Below are positions 12,101 through 22,955 of a stretch of 64,000 nucleotides of DNA, piece after piece. The notes under the pieces were generated by a model that was not told the origin of the DNA, searched no databases, and worked only from the letters and a program-made list of their open reading frames with translations. How positions within the stretch are numbered: the stretch's first letter is position 1; every line of letters starts with the position of its first letter. Made by a program: the position numbers and the translations under genes. The DNA is taken from positions 4,213,681 to 4,277,680 of the forward strand of contig NC_064040.1 of the NCBI RefSeq assembly GCF_932526225.1, written 5' to 3'. Source of the DNA: Nematostella vectensis. Taxonomy: Eukaryota; Cnidaria; Anthozoa; Actiniaria; Edwardsiidae.

Positions 12101-15100
12101 GACCGTTTGACAAGGTAAGACAGCAGAACTAGACCGTCTGGCAAGGTAAGACAGCAGAACTAGACCGTCTGGCAAGGTAAGACAGCAGAACTAGACCGTC
12201 TGACAAGGTAAGACAGCAGAACTAGACCGTCTGGCAAGGTAAGACATCAGAACTAGACCGTCTGGCAAGGTAAGACATCAGAACTAGACCGCCTGGCAAG
12301 GTAAGACATCAGAACTAGACCGTCTGGCAAGGTAAGACATCAGAACTAGACCGCCTGGCAAGGTAAGATAGCAGAACTAGACCGTCTGACATGGTAAGAT
12401 AGCAGAACTAGACCGCCTGGCAAGGTAAGACAGCAGAACTAGACCGTCTGGCAAGGTAAGACAGCAGAACTAGACCGTCTGGCAAGGTAAGACAGCAGAA
12501 CTAGACCGTCTGGCAAGGTAAGACAGCAGAACTAGACCGTCTGGCAAGGTAAGACAGCAGAACTAGACCGTCTGGCAAGGTAAGACAGCAGAACTAGACC
12601 GTCTGGTAAGGTAAGACAGCAGAACTAGACCGTCTGACAAGGTAAGACAGCAGAACTAGACCGTCTGGCAAGGTAAGACAGCAGAACTAGACCGTCTGGC
12701 AAGGTAAGACAGCAGAACTAGACCGTCTGGCAAGGTAAGACAGCAGAACTAGACCGTCTGGCAAGGTAAGACAGCAGAACTAGACCGTCTGGCAAGGTAA
12801 GACAGCAGAACTAGACCGTCTGGTAAGGTAAGACAGCAGAACTAGACCGTCTGACAAGGTAAGACAGTAGAACTAGACCGTCTGGCAAGGTAAGACAGCA
12901 GAACTAGACCGTCTGACATGGTAAGACAGCAGAACTAGACCGTCTGGCAAGGTAAGACATCAGAACTAGACCGTCTGGCAAGGTAAGACATCAGAACTAG
13001 ACCGTCTGGCAAGGTAAGACAGCAGAACTAGACCGTCTGGCAAGGTAAGACAGCAGAACTAGACCGTCTGGCAAGGTAAGACAGCAGAACTAGACCGTCT
13101 GGCAAGGCAAGACAGTAGAACTAGACCGTCTGGTAAGGTAAGACAGCAGAACTAGACCGTCTGACATGGTAAGACAGTAGAACTAGACCGTCTGGCAAGG
13201 TAAGACAGCAGAACTAGACCGTTTGACAAGTTAAGATAGCAGAACTAGACCGTTTGACAAGGTAAGACAGCAGAACTAGACCGTCTGGCAAAGTAAGACA
13301 GCAGAACTAGACCGTCTGGCAAGGTAAGACAGCAGAACTAGACCGTCTGACAAGGTAAGACAGCAGAACTAGGTCGCCTGGCAAGGTAAGACAGCAGAAC
13401 TAGACCGTCTGGCAAGGTAAGACAGCAGAACTAGACCGTTTGACAAGATAAGACAGCAGAACTAGACCGTCTGGTAAGGTAAGACAGCAGAACTAGACCG
13501 TCTGGCAAGGTAAGACAGCAGAACTAGACCGTCTGGCAAGGTAAGACAGCAGAACTAGACCGTCTGGCAAGGTAAGACAGCAGAACTAGACCGTCTGACA
13601 AGGTAAGACAGCAGAACTAGACCGTCTGGCAAGGTAAGACAGCAGAACTAGACCGTCTGGCAAGGTAAGACAGCAGAACTAGACCGTCTGACAAGGTAAG
13701 ACAGCAGAACTAGACCGTCTGGCAAGGTAAGACAGCAGAACTAGACCGTCTGGCAAGGTAAGACAGCAGAACTAGACCGTCTGACAAGGTAAGACAGCAG
13801 AACTAGACCGTCTGGCAAGGTAAGACAGCAGAACTAGATCGTCTGGCAAGGTAAGACAGCAGAACTAGACCGTCTGGCAAGGTAAGACAGCAGAACTAGA
13901 CCGTCTGGCAAGGTAAGACAGCAGAACTAGACCGTCTGGCAAGGTAAGACAGCAGAACTAGACCGTTTGACAAGGTAAGACAGCAGAACTAGACCGTCTG
14001 GCAAGGTAAGACAGCAGAACTAGACCGTCTGGCAAGGTAAGACAGCAGAACTAGACCGTCTGGTAAGGTAAGACAGCAGAACTAGACCGTCTGGCAAGGT
14101 AAGACAGCAGAACTAGACCGTCTGACAAGGTAAGATAGCAGAACTAGACCGTCTGGCAAGGTAAGACATCAGAACTAGACCGTCCGACAAGGTAAGACAG
14201 CAGAACTAGACCGTATGGCAAGGTAAGACAGCAGAACTAGACCGTCTGGCAAGTAAAGATAGCAGAACTAGACCGTCTGGCAAGGTAAGACAGCAGAACT
14301 AGACCGTCTGGCAAGGTAAGACAGCAGGACTAGACCGTCTGGCAAGGTAAGAACTAGATCGGCTGGCAAGAAACTGGAAAGCAGTAGCTTTTAGAATTCG
14401 TACTAGCTTGTTACCCCTGCAAATGCAACTGTGTACAAAGCGATGTAAGGACTGGCTCATCATCACTGCTATAGTAGCTGTCTCCCTCTTCCAAGATATT
14501 AATTTGAAACAACATGTCTCTAGACAATACTGGCTAAATTACCGGCATGTGAAGTTTTCCCGATGGCAAGTACTGGCACCATTGAAAGTCGATGGCTGCC
14601 ATCCTACAGCCCGATCTTTCTTTTTTTTTTCCAGGATGACGGAGCATTATTCTGGGAGCGATTTGACTGCCTTGGCACGTGACGCTGCTCTCGGGCCTAT
14701 CAGAGACCTGAACTCCGACCAGCTCAAATCCATGGCTGCCAATGAGGTACAAGCTTTTACCCAATCACTGAGACATCATCATTGTAGGCCTTGAAACTTT
14801 GGCTACGGTCTTGACTTCAGTGGTCCAAGGAATGTGCTTTATTCCTTTTGTAGCGCTCTCGTTATTGTGCGACGCGCGTTAAGAAAGTAAACCAATTCAT
14901 GCAAGAATCGAAGTTTTGATTTACACGAATTTTAGGAGGATTCCGACGTGCTCTCAAACATTACTTTGCCTTCCTGGTTTTCTTGGTTTAATTGGTTTAC
15001 TTCACTAACTATCAAGGTACTATAATATGTATTCTAAAGATCCTCGTTGATTCGTATTTTTTCTCTCTGGCAGGTGCGTAACATTACGTTCCAAGATTTT

Positions 15101-15193
15101 GTCAACTCGCTGCAGATTATCCGGCCAAGCGTGGGTCCCGAAACTCTCAAAGCTTACGACGACTGGAACCGACTGTACGGCAGCAACGCGTAG
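3137..15193 (+). CDS. SPAST: Spastin, microtubule-severing AAA ATPase (complete, 16 exons)
   Basis: Exons: 3137-3464, 4098-4190, 6445-6528, 6648-6931, 7153-7298, 7556-7584, 7661-7725, 8012-8086, 8166-8237, 8460-8535, 8842-8933, 9185-9264, 9480-9522, 9600-9679, 14635-14746, 15074-15193. All phases join and give 592 residues (human spastin 616). Residues 16-41 form a hydrophobic segment like the membrane hairpin of long spastin. A MIT domain spans about 87-168 (ESCRT-III binding in the family). A Ser/Thr/Lys-rich linker (170-265) corresponds to the microtubule-binding region. The AAA domain has Walker A GPPGNGKT (about 359-366), Walker B IIFIDEVD (about 414-421) and GATNRP (about 461). The C-terminus reads [19 protein letters not shown], the spastin-type capping helix. 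The enzyme severs microtubules and shapes ER and endosomal tubules. Exons 2 and 14 are each followed by tandem copies of their own 3' end and splice donor. Exon 3 and 4 borders are the least certain; the exon 4 acceptor was placed after the T-rich tract. Introns not listed separately show nothing recognised. Confidence 0.95.
4161..4791 (+). repeat. 63-bp array of exon 2 end plus splice donor (10 copies)
   Basis: Ten near-identical 63-bp units. The first lies across the spastin exon 2/intron 2 border (exon end at 4190). Each unit repeats the exon 3' end (CATGTATTGATGAAG) and the donor GTACAG, so donors recur at 4190 + 63k up to 4757. The unit is a multiple of three and has no stop in the spastin frame. 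Use of any later donor would therefore add 21 residues per copy ([16 protein letters not shown] in each) and still join exon 3 in phase. The first in-frame stop (TAG, 4778-4780) comes after the last donor. Confidence 0.95.
6881..7012 (+). repeat. Diverged duplicate of spastin exon 4 end
   Basis: The last part of exon 4 encodes [18 protein letters not shown] and ends at 6931. Just after the donor, about 6949-7000, the intron carries a degenerate copy that would encode [14 protein letters not shown]. The exon frame stays open through it to a stop at 7049-7051. It looks like an old single tandem duplication of an exon end with its donor. Confidence 0.6.
9660..14370 (+). repeat. 31-bp array of spastin exon 14 end plus splice donor (about 150 copies)
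   Basis: About 4.7 kb of a 31-bp unit, roughly 150 copies. The first unit is the real 3' end of exon 14 (encoding ELDRLA, exon end 9679) with its donor CAAG|GTAAGA. The following copies read CTGGCAAG instead of the exon's CTTGCAAG, so the array evolves apart from the exon. Common variants are GACAAGG, GACATGG and GTAAGG before the donor, and CATCAG for CAGCAG. A few units lose the donor (CAAGGCAAGA near 10507, 10941 and 13101). Variant blocks recur at multiples of 31 bp (10507 and 10941 are 14 units apart), pointing to segmental duplication. A unit near 11530 is truncated. Confidence 0.97.
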
Positions 15194-15508
15194 CTAAACG
15201 GGGGCTTGGGCCGAGGAAACGGCCAGTCAAGTAAAGAACTCGCCATTTTTAAAACAAGTAGGAAACTGAGTTCGAGATTACGGCGAAAAGAATTGTGGTA
15301 TCGCTCAGCTTGATACAAAGTGGACGTGTTTTAGAAAAGCAACTAAAAATAAATCAGGTAGGAAAATGATTTCGTAAGCCCTTTAATTTAGCTTAGAGCG
15401 GGGTTAAGAAGTATTGTAAAATATCTTGATAAATACAGATGGATTTAATTTTGTCCATATAGCAGTTGAATTACCAAATAACAGGTCTGCCCGAGGAATG
15501 TATATCAA

Positions 15509-15514
15509 AATAAA
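15509..15514 (+). terminator. Candidate spastin polyadenylation signal AATAAA
   Basis: AATAAA lies 316 bases after the spastin stop codon. A second AATAAA lies nearer, at about 15348. Either could serve; no downstream GU-rich element was scored. Confidence 0.4.
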
Positions 15515-16763
15515 AGCCTTAAAATAGTGCTTCCTGTATTTTATGTCGGCAAGATGACACCGGCTCAAGCACGTTCTATTCCGCGCGCACGCTTATGTTT
15601 GCCGGCATCTCCACAAGGATTCTCGAGTGCAACCTTTTATTGAAATACGGTATGTATACGGTGAACAAAAGTAGGCCTGACTTTTCTCTAGGCGAGTGTA
15701 TCATCAGCTATACTACCACTAATAATAAAACATTACTGTAAAATACAGGGTGTTTTTGTATGGCATAGTCAATATGTAGTCTGTCCTGAAGTTTTCGCTC
15801 CACGTTAACTACTACCTGTTTGTTGCACAATATTAAACTTCTGGACACGCGAGAAGCATTTACGCGTGCGAAAACATTCACAGTATTTACGGAAGCTGAT
15901 AGCATTTTTTCTCTCTTAGCCAATCAAGATTGAATAGCATAGGGGAGGATTTCATCTGAAAAAAAATGTTTATTGCCAAAAAAATTAAACACTTATATTT
16001 TATTTTGCAAACGTCACATGCTTCACTTTGACGGATGTCGGAATCCCAAAATATAAATAGCTCACAAATACAATAAATACAAACGAAGTTTTTGAAATCT
16101 TTTAGCTGCTCGTGGTAAGCGCTATGCTTAAAGTACAGAAAAGGAAACTTTAAAAGTACAGAAGCCGAGAACTGGCTTCCTACAGCTTGTCACAGACGTT
16201 CTTATTGGGTTTCTTCTGATGGGTATTGAAGTGGAGACAGGAGACACTCTCACCCTCCCCATGCACAGGAGACCCGATAAGGGCGTCTTCAACTAAGCTG
16301 CTAGAAATAAAGTTTAATTTTTTTTTGAACGCCGTAAGATAAAATAAAATATGGAGCTTTTTGCCCTAATCCCGGCGCTCTGAGTATATTATATATAGTT
16401 ATAAAAATACTTATTCGAATAAAATAGATTATGATAATAACCTCTTAACAATACATGTTTTCTGTTTTCAGTGTTCAAACTTAATGCTTTTGTAATTGGA
16501 TTATTTAAAAAATATAGCAATAATTTTGATAATTTTGAAAGAAAGCTGCTATAAGTCTTTGAAAAAGGATTCTAAGAACAAAATAATTCTAAGAATAAGA
16601 TTTCTAAGAGTAATGGTTTCTTAGAATGATCGAAGGATTCTAAAATTAAAGATTCTAAGAGTAATGGGTTGTAAGAAAAACTATTTTAAGAATGAAGGAT
16701 TCCAACAAAATGGATTCTAACAAAGAGAATCTTAAGAATGAAGGATTCTAAAAGCCGCACGTG
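15515..16763. other. Convergent intergenic region, spastin / ADCK1-like
   Basis: Holds the 3' regions of two convergent genes. No coding sequence was recognised. At about 15739-15775 there is an inverted copy of a segment that also sits in spastin intron 7 (7803-7846, containing ACAAAAACACCCTGTATTTT), so this is an interspersed repeat. From 16543 to 16755 runs a patch of degenerate short repeats around GGATTCTAA / TTCTAAGAAT. Confidence 0.6.
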
Positions 16764-19700
16764 TCAACTCCACCCAGAAACCCTGATAAGCGCGAGTAAA
16801 TACCTAAACGTCCTCCCAACATTCGACACGTAAATCTGATAACACGTGACTCTCAAGTGACCAATCACAGAGTCTAATCTAGCCTTGAGCCTGCAGTGCC
16901 AGCTATCGCAGTCTTGCAGGCGTTGCTTAGTAACGGCACGTATACAGCACCGAGACATGGTGAGAAAGCTCTGCGCAGCCGCACTCGTATGCAGCTGGCG
17001 GTCTATGCTGCGCAGAAGATCGTTCGTCTTGAGGATTAGAAGAAGCTGGCGCGGGACACGGTCCAGCAGGTCCGCTATGTGGGTCAGGTACTCCGCCACA
17101 CCGCTACGAATCTCCTCCGCCTGCAACAAAGACAAGTCTTAAAGCCGCATTGTCGCCAGTTTACTTCCGGAGGGCCGACGGAAACCTCAACCGAAAAGAG
17201 ACAAAAGAATATATCAGAATCCGCGCTATTTAACAGGCCATCCCGCTCTAAGTTATCATCACATCCTCAGAGAAACTTCCAATAGACACACTGCCTTCTT
17301 AAATTTGAAAACATTTTCGCTTTTTCCGTAAAAAATCATCGGAGATTGTCGGCCGGAAGTAAAATGGGGACAATACATGTGGTAACGTGACACGGGCATG
17401 GTGTGACGTGATGTGGCATTACACAGAGTAATGTCACGCAGGTAACATGGCAGGTGTGTCTGGCTTAAAGTGGGATGCCATTGCGTGACAGATGCGCTAG
17501 CGTGACGTGCGATGTGTGACGTACCTCTTGATCGGTCACGGGTCCATTGTCTATGCCGTCTGAAGTGATTATATTCCAAGACCTCGCTGTCAGCATGCAC
17601 GCAAACAGACCGTACAAGTCCCCCACGCCGAGCTCCGTGCTGTACTTCTTAATCCCTTCTACGTCTGACGCAATGAGGCTCTGCCACAGCTTGCAGTATT
17701 GGACACGGAACTCGTCAGTCAGTTGCTGGAGAAAACAAAATGTCAAGATCTGTAGCCTCTAATCAACAGGGGCCTGATTCAACGACGATGGCGATGCTAG
17801 GAAAACGTGATCTTACGCAAATGGAACGGTGACGACATAAAATAGTAGAAGGCTCAAAGAGTTATACGTGAAATGTACTGTCTTATACACCTCAGACCGT
17901 TTTCCCGAAGGCAAGATCGTTCTTCTCTATTGAATCGTTTCTTCACCCGAAGGCAAGTTCGTTCACCCGAAGGCAAGACGGTTTTTCCCCTTCCCGAAGG
18001 CAAGATCGTTTTTCCGGTTATTTAAGACGTGAGAGTTAGACCTGAAGGCGATGACCTTCGATTTTCAATTATCGTTTACCCTTCAACGAGGTCGCATCCT
18101 CAAAGGCGATTTTCAAAACAAAAACAAAACAAAAGTATCAGAGTTCATTTTTATCTCGAATTAAAGTCTACAATACTCACATTGTACAATCCATGGTCAA
18201 GCAACACGATCTCCACACTCCCATTACAGTCCTTCCTGACCAGAACATTGCCAGGGTGCGGGTCACAGTGTACGTAACCTGTCACGAATATCATCTCACT
18301 GTACAACTCCCCAAGCTTGCGGGATACCTGTGTCGTGCGAGACAGTTAGCAACTCTTACTTTGCTTTGCATAGCTTAGAGAGTTATGAGACATGTTACCG
18401 TAGCAACGTTGAATGTTAAACTCCAAGATAACATCCATGATTTTATATACCGTATTTACCCGCGTATAATCCACACCTCAATTTTCAAGGTTTTTTTTTT
18501 TTTCAAAAAAAAAATTCGAAAACCCTTAGCTTATTTTCCAGAAAAAAGTTAGAAATGAGGAACAACGAAAAAAGAAACAGAAGTGTCAAAATAAAGGACT
18601 TCAATTGCTTGAACGTGATGAGTGTTCCGATTCACAATTCATTTTATTTACTTATACATTAGTATTGTAAATGCTTTTCTTAATCTGAACTTGAAGGTGA
18701 TAATCACTTTGTACCTTTTAGGCATAAGCAGCGCACTTAGCACAACTGTAAAGCTGTTATTATCATTGCTGACCGTTTGCATTTTCACATGGAACATCGA
18801 AAAGGGCGCTTGTGTTTGTTCACGGCAATTTCTTCAATTTTGGACGAGGTGCAGTGAGTGTACTGTACTTTAATTTCATTTGACTTATATATGAAAAATC
18901 TAAAAAAAACTTGTTGGTATTGCAAGGTAAAGAAACGATGACAAACTTGAATGTTACCTCATCAGACATAATCTCATGGTCTTGCATGAACTCTATATCA
19001 TCCACTTTCCCTCCCTCGCAAAACTCCATGACAAGCACTCGGCGTGATGTCCATTTCCACAGAACCTCAGGCACCTACAAAACAATTGTCAATTGTTTTT
19101 TGTCTGGGTCTACATTGCCACACACCACCTTTGCAGTCACTGAGTAGTGTTTCTACTATTTTACTATTTTTTACAAGGCAGCTAAGAATTACTAAAGTTA
19201 ATGCTTGTTTTAGCAAGACATTGCTTCGAAAAAGTTCATATTAAAAAAGCTCCCCCCTAAAAATATACAGTAATATAAAGAATTAATTAATTAATATGAG
19301 AATGACTAAATACAAAGTTCTTTCTCATTACTTATAAAACCTCACAACCATTTTCTGACTTATGATGCCTTGAATTTCCATTCCACAAGACAATTTCAAG
19401 CCTTTTTTCATCTGCTGCCTTTAGTTCAATAAAAATTTTAAACTTGAAATAAAGAAGTGACAGTGACTTAGGATGAGTGCCCCACTTTTAAATAAGCTAG
19501 CATCCAACCAAGTAAGGGCTCAAGGTGCTAAAATAAGCATTTATGACAATTGAGAAAATCTGTTTATTATCAATGAACTTGTGTTATTTGTGCTGACTCG
19601 GTACAGTGGAACTCTGTTAATAAGATACCTCCAGGACCCACAGAACTTTCCCCATGAAGTAGGTTGCTTTTATTAATTAAGTGACTGGCCTTATAGCATT

Positions 19701-22354
19701 AAATACATACCTTCAAAAATGTACAGCTGTTGAAAATCTTGGCTACTTTTTCAGCATTCTTTCCCTCGTGTGTAAAGTCCAGCTCTAGGGGAAGGTTTCT
19801 TTTGGTTTCATCAACAAGCCATGTAAACTTGAACTCAGGAAATGCCCAGGCAACAGCTTTTGATAAAAGCTGTGAAAATTTACAAATTAATATTGAGCAA
19901 CAACAGTTATCATGATGAAATCACATTTATATCTATATAGAATAAATATCAACTGTTACTTCAGAACTAGAATGGATACTCCATAACAGATTTCTCTAAT
20001 GATGGTGTTCCATACTATCTATGATTAGTATTTCAAGTAGCTTTATATTGTACCTCTATAGTGTAAATATCAACTGTCACATGTTCTTGTACATCTCGGT
20101 GCTGTACTTTTATGGCAACAGTTCTCCCATCATGCAACATGGCCTTGTGCACTTGCGCCAGCGATGCACATCCAATGGGAACCACATCAAATCTTGAGAA
20201 AACTTCATCTGGTGACACCCCTAGATCCTCTTCCAATGTTCTATATATGTCAGCAATTGTACTTTGTGGGGCTTCGTTGTGAAAGACTTTCATTGTCTCC
20301 ACATACTCCATTGGCAGGAGATAGTCAAGAGCACTAATATACTGAGCGCCTTTGATATACACGCCTCCATTAATAGCACAAAGGTCCCTCAGCTTGACTG
20401 CCGACCGTAGGTGAACCTACCAGAAATAATCAATGTCTGAATCAATTTAGTTTATCACAGCAGAACAAAGTTTAGCACAGCACTAAGCATGGCTGCATCA
20501 ATCGTGCTGCAATGCAAAAGCATACAAAAGCATGGCACTGACTCAAACTTAGCTTTCACCATATGTATTTTTATTTTCGTATAAAAGAAACGCCCTTTAA
20601 GGCAATTTTAAAACTCACAACATAATGAGCATTACTTATTAAGTGCAACATCTGAACCAACGTTGAACCCAATGTACAAATAGTAGTATGAATTGAGCCT
20701 TACCAAGAAAGCATAAGATAAGGCCATAAGATAATAGTAGTATGAATTGAGCCTTACCAAGAAAGCATAAGATAAGAGAGGGACACTTTGGTATTACCCG
20801 CGCGAAATGTCGATTCTGAATCTGGCTATTTTTAGTAACCACCACCCCACCATAGCGCGTGAGCATTTTTACTTACCCAACCCCTGCACTTTGGCATTTA
20901 CATCTTGTTGTTTGTTGCTGTTTTGTGACTTGAAACCAAAAAAACCCACCCTATTTGCACAAATACCATCAAAAATTTCATTCTAGCATCAAGGATACGG
21001 GCAGTTGCGGTTTATTAAGGGGATGTAGTACTTCGAGGATTGCAAGATTTCGAAAATGAGACTTCATTAAAAATCAAGAGCGGAAAACCTCGTGCTTCAA
21101 ACACTGTTGTCGCTCTAACTTGCTGCTTCATTCATTATCTTCCTAATGGTCAAACGAAATCTGTAAGTTAGACATTAGATATGATATTGATTTTTGTGAA
21201 TATTCCGGTGAATTGAGAAGGAATCCAAGAAAAATACATTTCATAAAACTATCCTTGTAGCTAGGGAATGCATCTTTGTGATGATCAAAGCCAGCAAGCT
21301 GAAGTATCTGAGCTTTTGTAATAGTGAGAAAATAATGAGGGAGATATTACTGTACTTTTTTGATTTTGTTATTATTATATGTTATATTATTATGTTGTTA
21401 TTATACAAGCTGGAGACGGGATTTGAATGTAACGCGGTATCACAGCCATTTTATCGCTCGTTGGTTTTTTTTTCTTCTTCACTTGACTTCGCCGCTCAGA
21501 CAAACAAAACAGTCAAACTATTCATGGATTTAGCTTTCTGTGAGTATATTTGCCAATCTTTGTAACTTAAGTTAGACTTGTTTTCTTCTACCGAGTTATT
21601 TTACATGATCTCTTTTCATTCTTATCGAGTTGGCAAAACAACAACACCCAACCCAAAATAAAAGGAGCAAATCCTCACGAGCAGTGATGAGGTGGTGGTT
21701 ACTAAAAATAGCCAGATTCAGAAACGACATGGCGCGCGGGTAATACCAAAGTGTCCCTCTCTTATCTCATGCTCTCTTGGCCTTACCTCTGACATGAGTC
21801 TGGAGTATTTCTCTGAGTTCCTGTCTAAGCCCATCAGAGTGGTCTTGTAGTCAAAGCTAATCTTAACGACCTAAAGAGAAGGCAGATAACATTATTGGGG
21901 TCACCTGCAAATTTAGGTTTAACCATACTAAATCAACACATCAACACAGTAGTTCAGAAAGCGATCAAATCAAATCACAATTATTTGGGGAAAATGAACC
22001 AGCAAGTTTGTGATGTACATGCTTTAATTGAACGGTTGAAAAAATAATGGTTGCCTTCATGCCACTGGCTGACTGATTACTAGTTATACATAGCTCCTTT
22101 TATACACTTAAACTTAATGCAAGAGACACAAGTTATCCGCAAATCAACTGAACTCAACCCATACTAAAGCACTTCTAACTTACCGTCCACACGGCTCTGC
22201 CGCAGCGCACTAGACCACTCGAATTCAAACGAGAATTTGTTTTGATAAAACTCTGACCCTCATCCTCTCGACAAAAAGCGAGAGAAACCCCACAACAGGA
22301 AGCGACCACGGCGCCACGGAAGCACACAGGCCACAGTCGCCCCGTTGTCATCAT
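16764..22354 (-). CDS. ADCK1: ADCK1-like mitochondrial UbiB/aarF-domain kinase (complete, 8 exons)
   Basis: Exons on the minus strand: 22354-22184, 21870-21787, 20416-20054, 19869-19711, 19074-18958, 18327-18181, 17725-17525, 17120-16764. All junctions are phase 0, giving 532 residues (human ADCK1 530). Family motifs: the KxGQ-type motif region (IKGAQ here), an Ala-rich loop (GCASLAQVHKA), the nucleotide-binding lysine in VAIKVQH, the acidic ELDF motif, the catalytic HCDPHPGN, and a metal-binding LLDHGLY. The C-terminal exon (RVPRQLLLILKTNDLLRSI) is highly conserved. The N-terminus is basic and hydrophobic, consistent with mitochondrial import. ADCK1 acts in mitochondrial membrane and lipid homeostasis; its substrate is not settled. 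The ATG at 22354 was chosen because it gives the family length; an in-frame ATG at 22498 would add 48 residues unlike the family. Confidence 0.92.
17895..18018. repeat. Short imperfect repeats in ADCK1-like intron
   Basis: Four spaced copies of CCCGAAGGCAAGATCGTT-like sequence lie between the exons at 17725 and 18181. Spacing is irregular, about 22-45 bp. No exon sequence is included. Confidence 0.7.
20681..20788. repeat. 54-bp tandem duplication beside an inverted-repeat element
   Basis: Two copies of a 54-bp segment (beginning TAGTAGTATGAATTGAGCCT) start at 20681 and 20735. The second copy runs into the left arm of the inverted-repeat element at 20758. Confidence 0.8.
20758..21780. mobile_element. 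About 1-kb inverted-repeat element (non-autonomous DNA transposon)
   Basis: The left arm (20758-20844) and right arm (21691-21780) are inverted copies of about 88 bp with few mismatches, sharing the core AGAGGGACACTTTGGTATTA. The roughly 850-bp interior is AT-rich with no recognised protein. The right arm ends directly beside the splice donor of ADCK1 exon 2 (exon end 21787). Family unknown; target-site duplication not clear. Confidence 0.75.
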
Positions 22355-22955
22355 AAACAAGACCAATCTAATGAAATACGCATCTCTGACTAAAGGAAAT
22401 CGCTCTAAACTGCTAAATGAAAAATACAAACGTGGAGGAGGAACAGATTTATCTAGGTTACATAACCAGTGGTCAGCAGTATCAGCAGTGTACTTCATTC
22501 AAAATTCCGAATAACAAAACCAAAGGTAGTCCACCACTATAAAACGATATTTTGGTAGTCCACCACTATAAAACGATCCGAAATTGAAGCAAAAGGGTTG
22601 GGAGAAACAAAGTAAAAAGGATAAACCTCACACAACAGTTCTAACACCTTGCCACGTTATTCGCAAGCGAGCAAATGCACTTGACCACAGGCTACCCAAA
22701 CCTATTTGCAATTAGCGATGAGAAACATTGACCAAAAATTTCGATACGATTATCAAAGATAATTATCCTAGATAAAAAAATACCATATAGGTCATTTAAA
22801 TCCAAATAGTAAAACAATAAAAGACTTAATCCTCGCAACACAAGCATGAGTTTGGCACAATGAGAAGTTTATTGAAAGATTATACACTAAAAATGGTGAA
22901 AGCTGTACTACATCCAATAGACTTCTCAGCGCACCAAACTACAGCCAAACTAAGG
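22355..22955. other. Upstream region of ADCK1-like gene
   Basis: Contains the ADCK1 promoter and leader. A 29-bp tandem duplication (GGTAGTCCACCACTATAAAA) starts at 22525 and 22554. The rest shows nothing recognised. Confidence 0.6.

Noticed and set aside
9660..14370. CRISPR-like array of 31-bp repeats (also the 28- and 29-bp arrays)
   Set aside because: There are no spacers between units, no cas genes, and the surroundings are intron-containing animal genes. These are head-to-tail minisatellites.
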